A DNA stretch of 64,000 nt from contig CAWFNG010000017.1 in the NCBI GenBank assembly GCA_963817135.1, forward strand, positions 124,001-188,000, read 5' to 3'. Each line of letters starts with the position of its first letter. Position 1 is the first letter of the stretch. Source of the DNA: VAZQ01 sp963817135. GTDB taxonomy: Bacteria > Pseudomonadota > Alphaproteobacteria > Rhizobiales > Xanthobacteraceae. The notes beneath the pieces were generated by a model, which was not told the origin of the DNA, did no database searches, and saw only the letters and a list, made by a program, of their open reading frames with translations. The translations under genes and the position numbers were made by a program. Positions 35,918 to 43,715 of this stretch are shown here, piece after piece.

Positions 35918-37546
35918 GTGACCGACACTATCGGGGTTGGAGCGGCGCGGCCACTCGGCAGCGGGACGGCCGTAAGCCGGCGCGACCTTCTCTCGTTGAT
36001 CGGTACGGTGGCCGGCAGCGCGGCGATGTATCATGCCATGTCGAGCCTCGGGTTCGCGGCAGATTCCGGTTACAAAGGCCCGATCGCGCTTGGCGGCGAT
36101 GTCAGAGGCGCTTCCGTCTTGATCCTTGGCGCCGGTTTGGCCGGCATGACGGCTGCATTGGAGTTGCGTAAGGCGGGCTACAAGGTTCAGGTCTTGGAAT
36201 TCAATCACCGTGCAGGTGGCCGCAACTGGACGCTGCGTGGTGGCGACAGATTTACCGAACTCGGCGGCTTCACGCAGACCTGCGAATTCGCGCAGGGACT
36301 TTATTTCAATCCGGGGCCGTGGCGAATTCCCTATCATCATCGTGCCGTGCTCGATTATTGCAGACGCCTCAACGTCGCGCTCGAGCCTTTCATTCAGCTC
36401 AATCACAACGCGCTTCTGCACGCTTCGAGCGCGTTTGGCGGTCAGCCGCAACGTATTCGCAACATCAAAGCGGATTTTCAAGGACAGGTCTCCGAGTTGC
36501 TTGCCAAAGTGACCAATCAGGGCCGGCTGGATGAAGCTGTTTCAGTGGAGGATAAAGAGATCCTGCTGCAAGCACTGAAATCATGGGGCGCGCTGGATAG
36601 GAACTACGCCTACAAAGCCAACCTGATCTCGGCCCGCTTTCGCGGCTATGCCAAGGGTCCCGGCGGCGGCCTCGGAGCGGCGCCTGTCGCCGGCGAACCG
36701 ATCGACCTGTCGGACATCCTGAAGTCGCAGCTCTGGAGATATCTGCAGAACTTTGCAGTGCTTGAGTTCCAGACGACGATGTTCCAGCCGGTGGGCGGAA
36801 TGGACATGATTGGCAAGGCGTTCGCCCGGGAAGTCGGCGATCTTATTCGTTATGATGCCAAAGTGACTCGAATTGCGCAGGATGATGGCGGCGTCACGGT
36901 CACCTACGTGGACACCAAAGCGCCCGCGGCTCCCCAGCAGGCGAAAGCTGACTGGTGCATCTGCACCATTCCGCTCTCCATTCTCAGCCAAATCCCAATC
37001 GACGTGAGTGCCCGCATGAAGGCGGCAATCGACGCGGTGCCTTATGCCTCGGCCGTCAAGGTGGGCCTGCAGTTCAAGCGCCGGTTCTGGGAGGAAGACG
37101 AGGCGATCTATGGGGGCATCAGCTATACTGATTTGCCGATCAGGCAAATCGCCTACCCGAATTCGGGTTTTAATCGCAGCGGCAGGGGCGTATTGCTCGG
37201 AGCTTACCTTGTTGAGGGAACGAGCTCGTTCGAGTTCACGTCAATGCCGCCCACAGAAAGAGTTGCGCGCGCGGTCGCTTTGGGATCGAGCATTCATCCG
37301 CAATACGCGGACGAGTTCGAGAACGGCATCGCAGTGGCCTGGCATCGCGTGCCGTTCACGCTCGGCTGTGCCGGCAATTGGACCGAGAAAGCGAGGGTAG
37401 AGCATTACGACAGCCTGTGCCAGATCGAGGGCAGGATCGTGCTGGCGGGCGAGCATGCCTCCTACATTCCCGTGTGGCAGGAGGGTGCCATCCTCTCAGC
37501 TCTCGACGCCGTCACGCGGCTGCACGATCGTGCCGTCAAAATGTAA
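35918..37546 (+). CDS. Tat-exported flavin amine oxidase/dehydrogenase
   Basis: A 542-residue flavoprotein of the monoamine-oxidase fold. A twin-Arg signal (SRRDLLSLIG near residue 20) precedes the FAD-binding GAGLAGMTAALEL near 75 and the RAGGRNWTLRGG motif near 105. The C-terminal FAD block is LAGEHASYIPVWQEGAILSA. It should oxidise an amine in the periplasm. The GTG start at 35918 has aggag six bases upstream. A cytochrome c gene follows five bases after the stop, so the likely electron acceptor is the cytochrome rather than oxygen, as reported for NicA2-type nicotine oxidoreductase with CycN. Substrate unknown. Confidence 0.88.
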   Translation: MTDTIGVGAARPLGSGTAVSRRDLLSLIGTVAGSAAMYHAMSSLGFAADSGYKGPIALGGDVRGASVLILGAGLAGMTAALELRKAGYKVQVLEFNHRAGGRNWTLRGGDRFTELGGFTQTCEFAQGLYFNPGPWRIPYHHRAVLDYCRRLNVALEPFIQLNHNALLHASSAFGGQPQRIRNIKADFQGQVSELLAKVTNQGRLDEAVSVEDKEILLQALKSWGALDRNYAYKANLISARFRGYAKGPGGGLGAAPVAGEPIDLSDILKSQLWRYLQNFAVLEFQTTMFQPVGGMDMIGKAFAREVGDLIRYDAKVTRIAQDDGGVTVTYVDTKAPAAPQQAKADWCICTIPLSILSQIPIDVSARMKAAIDAVPYASAVKVGLQFKRRFWEEDEAIYGGISYTDLPIRQIAYPNSGFNRSGRGVLLGAYLVEGTSSFEFTSMPPTERVARAVALGSSIHPQYADEFENGIAVAWHRVPFTLGCAGNWTEKARVEHYDSLCQIEGRIVLAGEHASYIPVWQEGAILSALDAVTRLHDRAVKM

Positions 37547-37550
37547 GGTA

Positions 37551-37985
37551 ATGTCAAGGTCATCTGCCTATCCGCGCTCGTTGTTCGCCGCGCTGATTGT
37601 TTCGTTGCTGTCGCTTGTCTCGCCGGCGGCGCCGGAACAGGACGCAACACACATTTCATCCCAGCGCACACTGAGTGGGGGCTTCAAGTTCGCCGAACAA
37701 AGCGGCGAAGAACTGTACGCCAATGTCTGCCAGGGTTGCCACATGCCTGACGGCAAAGGAGCGATCGGCGCCGGGGCATATCCCTCGATCGCAAGCAGCA
37801 AGGCTCTCGAGGCCAGCAGATATTCGCTCCATGTGGTTGTCAACGGGCAGAGGGCGATGCCGCCGTTCGGCGTCATGATGAACGACGATCAGATCGCCGC
37901 TGTCGTGAACTATGTGCGCACGCACTTCGGCAACGCTTACAAAGATGCGGTGACTCCCGAAGATGTCAAAGTTGTCCGCCCTTGA
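37551..37985 (+). CDS. Periplasmic class I c-type cytochrome
   Basis: A 144-residue protein with a signal peptide (residues 1-28, ALIVSLLSLVSPAAP) and one heme-binding CQGCH near residue 62. The axial Met is probably in MPPFGVMM near 104. It is a monoheme cytochrome of about 11 kDa when mature. Starting five bases after the amine oxidase stop, it is almost certainly co-expressed and is the natural electron acceptor for that enzyme. Confidence 0.9.
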   Translation: MSRSSAYPRSLFAALIVSLLSLVSPAAPEQDATHISSQRTLSGGFKFAEQSGEELYANVCQGCHMPDGKGAIGAGAYPSIASSKALEASRYSLHVVVNGQRAMPPFGVMMNDDQIAAVVNYVRTHFGNAYKDAVTPEDVKVVRP

Positions 37986-37999
37986 GCTCGTCTTCTTCG

Positions 38000-38461
38000 C
38001 TAACGCGCATCCAGGTGAACGATGCTTGGCTCAAGGCGTTTGCCGGAAACCAGGATGCGGGCAATGCAGATGGGAAGGCTGAAACGCCGCGGGCCTGCAC
38101 TGCCCGGGTTGAGGTAGATGACGCCATTTCGCGTTTCGATCGAAGGCTTGTGCGAATGTCCGAATATGATTGCGGCGACGCCGGCCTGCAGCGGGTCGAT
38201 CGCGAGTTGCGAGAAATCATGCAAGACATAGAATTTATGCACGCCGACCGGCACGGTCTGCGTGTCAGGCAGTCGCTCGGCCCAGTCCTGGGTGTCGACA
38301 TTTCCCTTGACAGCGAAAACCGGCGCGATGTCACGCAGCTTTTCCAGGATATCCGGTTTGCCGATGTCGCCGGCATGGATAATGACATTTGCGTCGCGCA
38401 GCGCGTCCATCGCCTGCGGGCGCAGGAGGCCATGCGTGTCGGATATGACGCCGACGAGCAT
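38000..38461 (-). CDS. YfcE/MJ0936-type metallophosphodiesterase
   Basis: A 153-residue calcineurin-like phosphodiesterase. Metal-binding motifs are ISDTHG (residues 6-11), HAGDIG (near 34), GNVD (near 53), HDFS (near 81) and GHSHKP (near 102). Members of this small group hydrolyse phosphodiesters in vitro; the cellular substrate is unclear. The preferred start is the ATG at 38461 (MLVGVISDTHG); an in-frame ATG lies at 38482. The first tandem-hairpin element begins 34 bases upstream of the start. Confidence 0.9.
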   Translation of the reverse strand: MLVGVISDTHGLLRPQAMDALRDANVIIHAGDIGKPDILEKLRDIAPVFAVKGNVDTQDWAERLPDTQTVPVGVHKFYVLHDFSQLAIDPLQAGVAAIIFGHSHKPSIETRNGVIYLNPGSAGPRRFSLPICIARILVSGKRLEPSIVHLDAR

Positions 38462-38494
38462 GCGCGTTGAATCCTTCCGCATCGCGCCCGCTGA

Positions 38495-38661
38495 CTAGTG
38501 CGGTGAATTTGAAGTTCCTACCATAACTGGCCGCAAGCTCGTTTAGGAACTTCAAATTCAAAACCGCACTAGAATCATAGAGTTGCTAGTGGTCCTTAGA
38601 TTCCGAAGTTCGCATGTGAATGTGCTGCGAGTGGTGGCGAACTTCGGAATCGGACCACTAG
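38495..38661. repeat. Tandem-hairpin element, copy A (167 bp)
   Basis: Hairpin 1 spans 38495-38572 (ctagtgcggt ... accgcactag), hairpin 2 spans 38586-38661 (ctagtggtcc ... ggaccactag), with a 13-base spacer. The arms are about 26-30 bases each; the loops carry gccgcaag and gctgcgag. Both hairpins contain gaagttc / gaacttc in their stems. The right end supplies the hpnJ stop codon. Related copies lie at 42349-42515 and 55409-55575. Confidence 0.9.
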
Positions 38662-40085
38662 AGTGCGGGCTCCCGGCGCTCGCGCAGGAAACGGAAAAAC
38701 TCAATTCCTTCGCGCAGCCGCCGCCGCATCAGCTCGGGGCTGCGCAGCATTTCGCCGGCGATTGCGGCAATCTTCGACGTGCGGAAATAGAACCGCCGAT
38801 AGAACGCGTCCACGGAGTGGAAAATCTCGGTGTGGCTCAGATGCGGGTAATTCAAGGCGGCGACTTGCGTGCCGCGTTCCGTGAGCAGGCCCGTATTTTC
38901 TTCGACGAGCCATTGGTTCTCCAATGCCTGCCGATGCAGAAACGTGCCGGGATAAGGCGCCGCCAGCGAAACCTGGATGGTGTGGGGATCGACCTCGACC
39001 GCGAAACGGATGGTTTCCTCGATGGTTTCCCTGGTCTCGCCAGGCAGACCGAGAATGAAAGTTCCGTGGGTGACGATGCCGAGCTCGCGGCAGTCCTTGG
39101 CGAACCGCTTGGCGACGTCGATGCGCATCCCTTTCTTGATGTTATGAAGGATCTTCTGGTTCCCCAATTCGTAACCGACCAGCAGGAGCCGCAGGCCGTT
39201 ATCCCTCAATATCTTCAAAGTCGCTCGCGGCACGTTGGCCTTGGCGTTGCAGGACCAGACGATCCCGAGCTTGCCGATCTCCCTTGCCAGCGCCTCGACG
39301 CGCGGCAGGTTGTCGGTCAGCGTGTCGTCATCGAAGAAGAATTCCTTGACCTGCGGAAAAGCGCTGCGCGCCCAGGCAAGCTCCTCGATCACGTGCCCGA
39401 CGCTGCGGGTACGATAGCGATGGCCGCCGATGGTTTGCGGCCACAGACAGAACGTACAGCGCGATTTGCAGCCGCGGCCGGTATAGAACGAGATGTAAGG
39501 GTGCTTCAGATAACCGCTGAAGTAATTTTCGATGGTCAGGTCGCGTTTGTAGACCGGCGTGACGAAAGGCAGTTCGTCCATGTTCTCGAGGACCGCGCGG
39601 TCCTCGTTGTGCACGATGACACTGTCGGCATTGCGCCAGGACAGCCCGGCGATCCGGCGGAAGTCGCGCCCTTCCGCTACGTCCTTGATGGTGAAATCGA
39701 ACTCGTTGCGAGCGACGAAATCGATGGCGCCGGAAGCCTTCAAGGTTGCTTCCGGCTCGACGGCGGCCTTTGCTCCGATCATGCCGATCTTCAGGCTCGG
39801 TTTGCGCGCCTTGAGCGCCTCGGCGGTCCGCACGTCGGCGAGGAAAGACGGACTGGAAGTATGCAGCACCACCAGATCGCGGCTTGCAGCCTCAGGAGCA
39901 ATGTCTGCGAATTTCAGGCGATGGGGCGGCGCATCGATCAGCTTGGAGCCTGCAACGAGGGCGGCCGGCTGCGCGAGCCACGTCGGATACCAATAGGACT
40001 GGATTTCACGGCGCATCTGATAGCGGGCGCCGGCGCCGCCGTCGAAACCGTCGAACGACGGCGCTTGCAGGAAGAGGGTCCGCAT
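38658..40085 (-). CDS. hpnJ: Hopanoid biosynthesis radical SAM protein HpnJ
   Basis: A 475-residue B12-binding-type radical SAM enzyme. An N-terminal Rossmann-like domain (residues 1-180, starting MRTLFLQAPSFDGFDGGAGA) is followed by the 4Fe-4S/SAM motif CKSRCTFC near 208 and a long radical SAM barrel. This N-terminal sequence is typical of HpnJ, which is needed for the cyclitol head group of bacteriohopanepolyols. The start is the ATG at 40085. The stop codon TAG lies within the end of the tandem-hairpin element, so the C-terminus may have been reset by the insertion. HpnL follows upstream on the same strand. Confidence 0.9.
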   Translation of the reverse strand: MRTLFLQAPSFDGFDGGAGARYQMRREIQSYWYPTWLAQPAALVAGSKLIDAPPHRLKFADIAPEAASRDLVVLHTSSPSFLADVRTAEALKARKPSLKIGMIGAKAAVEPEATLKASGAIDFVARNEFDFTIKDVAEGRDFRRIAGLSWRNADSVIVHNEDRAVLENMDELPFVTPVYKRDLTIENYFSGYLKHPYISFYTGRGCKSRCTFCLWPQTIGGHRYRTRSVGHVIEELAWARSAFPQVKEFFFDDDTLTDNLPRVEALAREIGKLGIVWSCNAKANVPRATLKILRDNGLRLLLVGYELGNQKILHNIKKGMRIDVAKRFAKDCRELGIVTHGTFILGLPGETRETIEETIRFAVEVDPHTIQVSLAAPYPGTFLHRQALENQWLVEENTGLLTERGTQVAALNYPHLSHTEIFHSVDAFYRRFYFRTSKIAAIAGEMLRSPELMRRRLREGIEFFRFLRERREPAL

Positions 40086-40107
40086 CCTGTCGGCATCATG
40101 CCTTAGC

Positions 40108-41139
40108 TCAGCCCTCGTGGGAATGGGGGGTGGCGGAGGCTTCCTGCCCGCCCGCCGCGAGCGAATAGTGGGGTTTGCGGCCCCTCCATTCCAATAGCTG
40201 CCAGGCAACAAGGCTCGGTACACCGAGCACGAGGTCGGCGGCTCGCTTGGCGAGCGATAGCGCAACCGCCTGCTCCGGCGAAATTCCGAATACGGCGCAC
40301 AGCAGCACCAGGCCACCTTCCTGGGCCCCGAGCGCGCTGGGAATGGCAAAAGCCGCCCCGCGCACCGCTTGCAGGAGACTTTCGATGACCAGCGCCTCTG
40401 CGATCCCGATTGCGTTACCCATGAACGTGAGCACGATCCAGACTTCGCTCACGCCGACGATCCATCCGCCCATATGCATGACCCCGCTGGCGACTATTCG
40501 CGACCGGGCGTCGTAGATCATGGCTAAATTTTCATAGACGGCATCGATGGTGCCGAGCACCCTCCACTTTCGATCGCCGGTCAAACCGCTTATGGCCCAG
40601 CGAAGAATTCGTTGGCCGCCACGACGTTGCGCCAGATAGAAGCCCACGAGCATGACTGCTGCAATGGCGAGACCGATTGCCACGATCCGCGCCAACGTTC
40701 CATGCGTTCCCAGGGTAACGAGTACAAGGAGCCCGAGCACCGCGAATAGAAACTGCGTTGCGGCCTGCATGAGGACGTCGACAATGACGCTGGCCGCTGC
40801 GAGCGGGCCGGAAACACCGCGCAACGTCAGCAAGCGAGCGCCGATGAGGTCGCCGGCGATTTGCATCAGCAAGACGTTGCCCGCCTCGCGAACGAATCGC
40901 AGGAGAACGCATGTGCCGAGCGCGGGGCGCATCTGCGGGGAAAAAAGCAGCCACCAGCCGGCCCCTGCCAGGGAAAGCGTGCCGGCACGCGCCATCACGA
41001 TGAGGGGAAGTCCCCAGCCCACACTTGCGACCGCGTGGCCAACTGCATGCGGGCCGGACCAAATAATAAGACCGATGAATACGGCAATGCCGATCAACCA
41101 GGCGACCGCGCCGGCTCGTTTGACCCTCTCCATTCCCAT
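40108..41139 (-). CDS. hpnL: HpnL-type membrane protein
   Basis: A 343-residue polytopic membrane protein of the lysylphosphatidylglycerol-synthase transmembrane family, with about eight helices. The layout VRFVREAGNVLLMQIAGDLI, GGWIVGVSEVWIVL and AIPSALGAQEGGLVLL matches HpnL, found in hopanoid gene clusters. Its role in hopanoid metabolism is not established; transport or flipping has been suggested for the superfamily. It is 22 bases from hpnJ and in the same direction, so they are probably co-transcribed. Confidence 0.85.
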   Translation of the reverse strand: MGMERVKRAGAVAWLIGIAVFIGLIIWSGPHAVGHAVASVGWGLPLIVMARAGTLSLAGAGWWLLFSPQMRPALGTCVLLRFVREAGNVLLMQIAGDLIGARLLTLRGVSGPLAAASVIVDVLMQAATQFLFAVLGLLVLVTLGTHGTLARIVAIGLAIAAVMLVGFYLAQRRGGQRILRWAISGLTGDRKWRVLGTIDAVYENLAMIYDARSRIVASGVMHMGGWIVGVSEVWIVLTFMGNAIGIAEALVIESLLQAVRGAAFAIPSALGAQEGGLVLLCAVFGISPEQAVALSLAKRAADLVLGVPSLVAWQLLEWRGRKPHYSLAAGGQEASATPHSHEG

Positions 41140-41153
41140 CTGATGGAATTAAA

Positions 41154-42311
41154 TCAGGCTACCTGTTTGATTGAAATACCGTGCCGGTAACGGCGAACGC
41201 GTTCCTCGTCGACCTCGATGCCAAGCCCGGGCGCATCGGAGATTTCCGCATGGCCGCGCTCCGCTCGAATGGGGCGCGCGGTCACGTCCTCGGCGAGCGC
41301 CTCGTTCGATAAGGTCAATCCCCAGGCGATCTGCGGGAGCGCCGCCGCGATGTGCAGGGCGGCGGCGCAGGCAATGCTGGATTCGCCGGTCTTGGCGGCG
41401 ACATTGACCTTGAGCCCGAGCTGCTCGCAAAGCCGCCCGGCCTCCATCACCGCGCGCAAGCCGCCGAGCTTGATGGTTTTCAGGCTCACCCCGCGCGCGG
41501 CATGGCGATCATGCAAACGGCGGATGTCGTCGAGCGAATGAATGCTCTCATCGGCGCCAATGGCAATGTCGCCGGCCGTCGCTGCAACGGCAGCCATGCC
41601 GGCGATATCGTCGGCGTGCACGGGTTGTTCGAAAAAATCGAGCCCCGCTCCGGCGACGGCACGCACATAGCTCAGCGCTTCATCGGTGCTCCAGCCCTGA
41701 TTGGCGTCGGCGGACATCAATGCACCGGTTCCAATTGCCGCGCAGATGCGGCGGGTGCGCTCGGCATCGACAAGCGGCTTGTCGATGCCGACCTTGATCT
41801 TGAACGCGCAATAGCCCTGCGCCTTCTTCATCTGCGCTTCGCGCAGATCGGAGGCAATGTCCCCGGTGCCGATCACCGCGAGGATCGGCATGCGCGTGCG
41901 CGTGCATCCGCCGAGAAGCGCGTAGACCGGCGCTCCGGTGGCGCGTCCGAGGAGGTCGTGCAATGCAATCTCGATTGCCGCCTTGGCTCCGTGGTTGCCA
42001 TACATTCGATGGGTCATCGCCGAGATCGCTCCGGCGATGTCTTCGATGGCGCGGCCCTCGATCGCCGCCGCGAGATAGCGTACCGCAGCCAGCATGCTCT
42101 CCACGGTCTCCCCGGTCATGGTCGGAGCCGAGGCTGCCTCGCCCCAACCGACCACGCCGTTGTCGGCTTCGGCGCGAACGAGCACATTGTCGGCATGTCT
42201 GATCTCCACGCCGGACATGACGACGGGCTTCTGCATGGGAATGCTCACCGCGATCGGCTCGACTGACTTGATTCGCACAATGCTCCTCATTGATTGCGAG
42301 GGCCCGCTCAT
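41154..42311 (-). CDS. Enolase-superfamily racemase/epimerase (MLE subgroup)
   Basis: A 385-residue (beta/alpha)7-barrel enzyme. The catalytic Lys pair is in FKIKVG near 170, metal ligands are Asp in SADANQGW near 200, Glu in FFEQPV near 225 and Asp in GADES near 250, and the second base is Lys in SLKTIKLGG near 276. This KxK ... DxK pattern fits the muconate-lactonizing/dipeptide-epimerase/N-succinylamino-acid-racemase subgroup, not mandelate racemase. ggagga precedes the ATG at 42311. It lies 15 bases from hpnL; whether it is part of hopanoid synthesis is doubtful. Substrate unknown. Confidence 0.85.
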   Translation of the reverse strand: MSGPSQSMRSIVRIKSVEPIAVSIPMQKPVVMSGVEIRHADNVLVRAEADNGVVGWGEAASAPTMTGETVESMLAAVRYLAAAIEGRAIEDIAGAISAMTHRMYGNHGAKAAIEIALHDLLGRATGAPVYALLGGCTRTRMPILAVIGTGDIASDLREAQMKKAQGYCAFKIKVGIDKPLVDAERTRRICAAIGTGALMSADANQGWSTDEALSYVRAVAGAGLDFFEQPVHADDIAGMAAVAATAGDIAIGADESIHSLDDIRRLHDRHAARGVSLKTIKLGGLRAVMEAGRLCEQLGLKVNVAAKTGESSIACAAALHIAAALPQIAWGLTLSNEALAEDVTARPIRAERGHAEISDAPGLGIEVDEERVRRYRHGISIKQVA

Positions 42312-42348
42312 GCATTCTCCTCCGCGCAGCCTCTATCGCACAAGGGGG

Positions 42349-42515
42349 CTAGTGTGGCGGATTTGACGTTCCTATCAGCATTGCCGCGAGTTATTTGTAG
42401 GAACGTCAAATCCAAAGCCACACTAGAATCAAATAGTTGCTAGTGTCCCTTTGGTTGCGACGTTCGTTTGCGAGAGTGCTGCAAAGTGATACGAACGTCG
42501 GAACGGGGACACTTG
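42349..42515. repeat. Tandem-hairpin element, copy B (167 bp)
   Basis: Hairpin 1 is 42349-42426 (ctagtgtggc ... gccacactag), then a 13-base spacer, then hairpin 2 from 42440. Hairpin 2 is slightly damaged: two stem mismatches relative to copy C and an end reading cacttg. Stems carry gacgttc / gaacgtc in both hairpins. It lies in the divergent region between the epimerase and isovaleryl-CoA dehydrogenase genes, next to both promoters. Confidence 0.9.
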
Positions 42516-42531
42516 CTTATACCGGTCGAAA

Positions 42532-43704
42532 ATGCGCGCAAACGACCTTCGTGGCTTTGATTTCGGTCTCGGCGACACCGCCGACATGCTGCGCGACAGC
42601 GTGCGTGCATTTTCGGCCGACCGGATCGCGCCGCGCGCCGAGGAGATCGACCGCAGCAACGTCTTTCCCCGCGACCTGTGGCCGGAGCTGGGCAAGCTCG
42701 GCGTGCACGGCATCACGGTCGAGGAGGAGTGGGGCGGCGCCGGGCTTGGCTATCTCGAACACTGCGTCGCCATGGAGGAAATATCGCGCGCATCGGCGGC
42801 CGTGGGCCTGTCCTACGGGGCGCATTCCAACCTTGCGGTGAATCAGATCCGGCGCAACGGCACCGACGACCAGAAGCGGCGCCATCTGCCCAAGCTCATA
42901 TCCGGCGAGCATGTCGGCGGCCTCGCCATGTCGGAGACCGGCTCGGGCTCCGATGTGGTCTCTATGAAGACGCGGGCGGAAAAAAGAGGCGACCGCTACG
43001 TTCTCAACGGCAGCAAGATGTGGATCACCAACGGGCCGCAGGCCGAGCTTCTGATTGTTTATGCCAAGACCGATCCGGCCGCCGGGCCGCGCGGCATCAC
43101 CGCATTTCTGATCGAGAAGGGCTTCAAGGGATTTTCCACCGCGCAGAAGCTCGACAAGCTCGGCATGCGCGGCTCCGATACCTGCGAACTCGTGTTCGAA
43201 GACTGCGAAGTGCCGCAGCAAAACGTGCTCGGCAAAGTGGGCGAGGGGGTCGGCATCCTGATGTCAGGGCTCGATTACGAACGCGTGGTCCTCGCTGCCG
43301 GCCCGCTCGGCATCATGCAGGCGTGCTTGGATACGGTGTTGCCCTACGTGCACCAGCGCCAGCAGTTCGGCAAATCGATCGGCGAGTTTCAGCTCGTGCA
43401 GGCCAAGCTCGCCGACATGTATGTCGCCATGAATGCATCGAAGGCCTATGTCTATTCCGTTGCCAAGGCATGCGATCGCGGCGAGACCACGCGCGAGGAC
43501 GCTGCCGGCGCCATTCTCTATGCCGCGGAGAATGCGACCAGGCTTGCGCTCGATGCAGTTCAGCTTCTCGGCGGCAACGGTTATATCAATGATTATCCAA
43601 CCGGGCGCTATCTGCGCGATGCCAAGCTCTACGAGATAGGCGCCGGGACGAGCGAGGTCCGGCGCATGCTGATCGGGCGCGAATTGTTCGAGAAGACGCG
43701 CTGA
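42532..43704 (+). CDS. ivd: Isovaleryl-CoA dehydrogenase
   Basis: A 390-residue flavoenzyme of leucine degradation that converts isovaleryl-CoA to 3-methylcrotonyl-CoA. Acyl-CoA dehydrogenase domains run in order: helical N-terminus, beta domain with AMSETGSGSD near 128 and MWITNGP near 161, and C-terminal helical domain. The catalytic base is Glu250 in LDYERVVLAAGP, the internal position characteristic of isovaleryl-CoA dehydrogenases. QLLGGNGYINDYPTGRYLRD and IGAGTSEVRRMLIGREL complete the signature. It is 11 bases upstream of the carboxylase beta gene, forming a leucine-degradation operon. Confidence 0.95.
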   Translation: MRANDLRGFDFGLGDTADMLRDSVRAFSADRIAPRAEEIDRSNVFPRDLWPELGKLGVHGITVEEEWGGAGLGYLEHCVAMEEISRASAAVGLSYGAHSNLAVNQIRRNGTDDQKRRHLPKLISGEHVGGLAMSETGSGSDVVSMKTRAEKRGDRYVLNGSKMWITNGPQAELLIVYAKTDPAAGPRGITAFLIEKGFKGFSTAQKLDKLGMRGSDTCELVFEDCEVPQQNVLGKVGEGVGILMSGLDYERVVLAAGPLGIMQACLDTVLPYVHQRQQFGKSIGEFQLVQAKLADMYVAMNASKAYVYSVAKACDRGETTREDAAGAILYAAENATRLALDAVQLLGGNGYINDYPTGRYLRDAKLYEIGAGTSEVRRMLIGRELFEKTR

Positions 43705-43715
43705 TTGCCGCAAAG

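Noticed and set aside
37982..38470. Plus-strand frame across the YfcE-like gene
   Set aside because: It is antisense to all five metal-binding motifs of a clear phosphodiesterase.
38583..40106. Long open frame (507 codons) antisense to hpnJ
   Set aside because: It mirrors the strongly supported HpnJ frame, has arginine/valine-rich composition typical of high-GC antisense, and no family motif or start signal.
42301..42540. Riboswitch or attenuator controlling ivd
   Set aside because: The structured sequence here is copy B of the dispersed element, also found beside unrelated genes, so a specific riboswitch role for leucine degradation is not supported.
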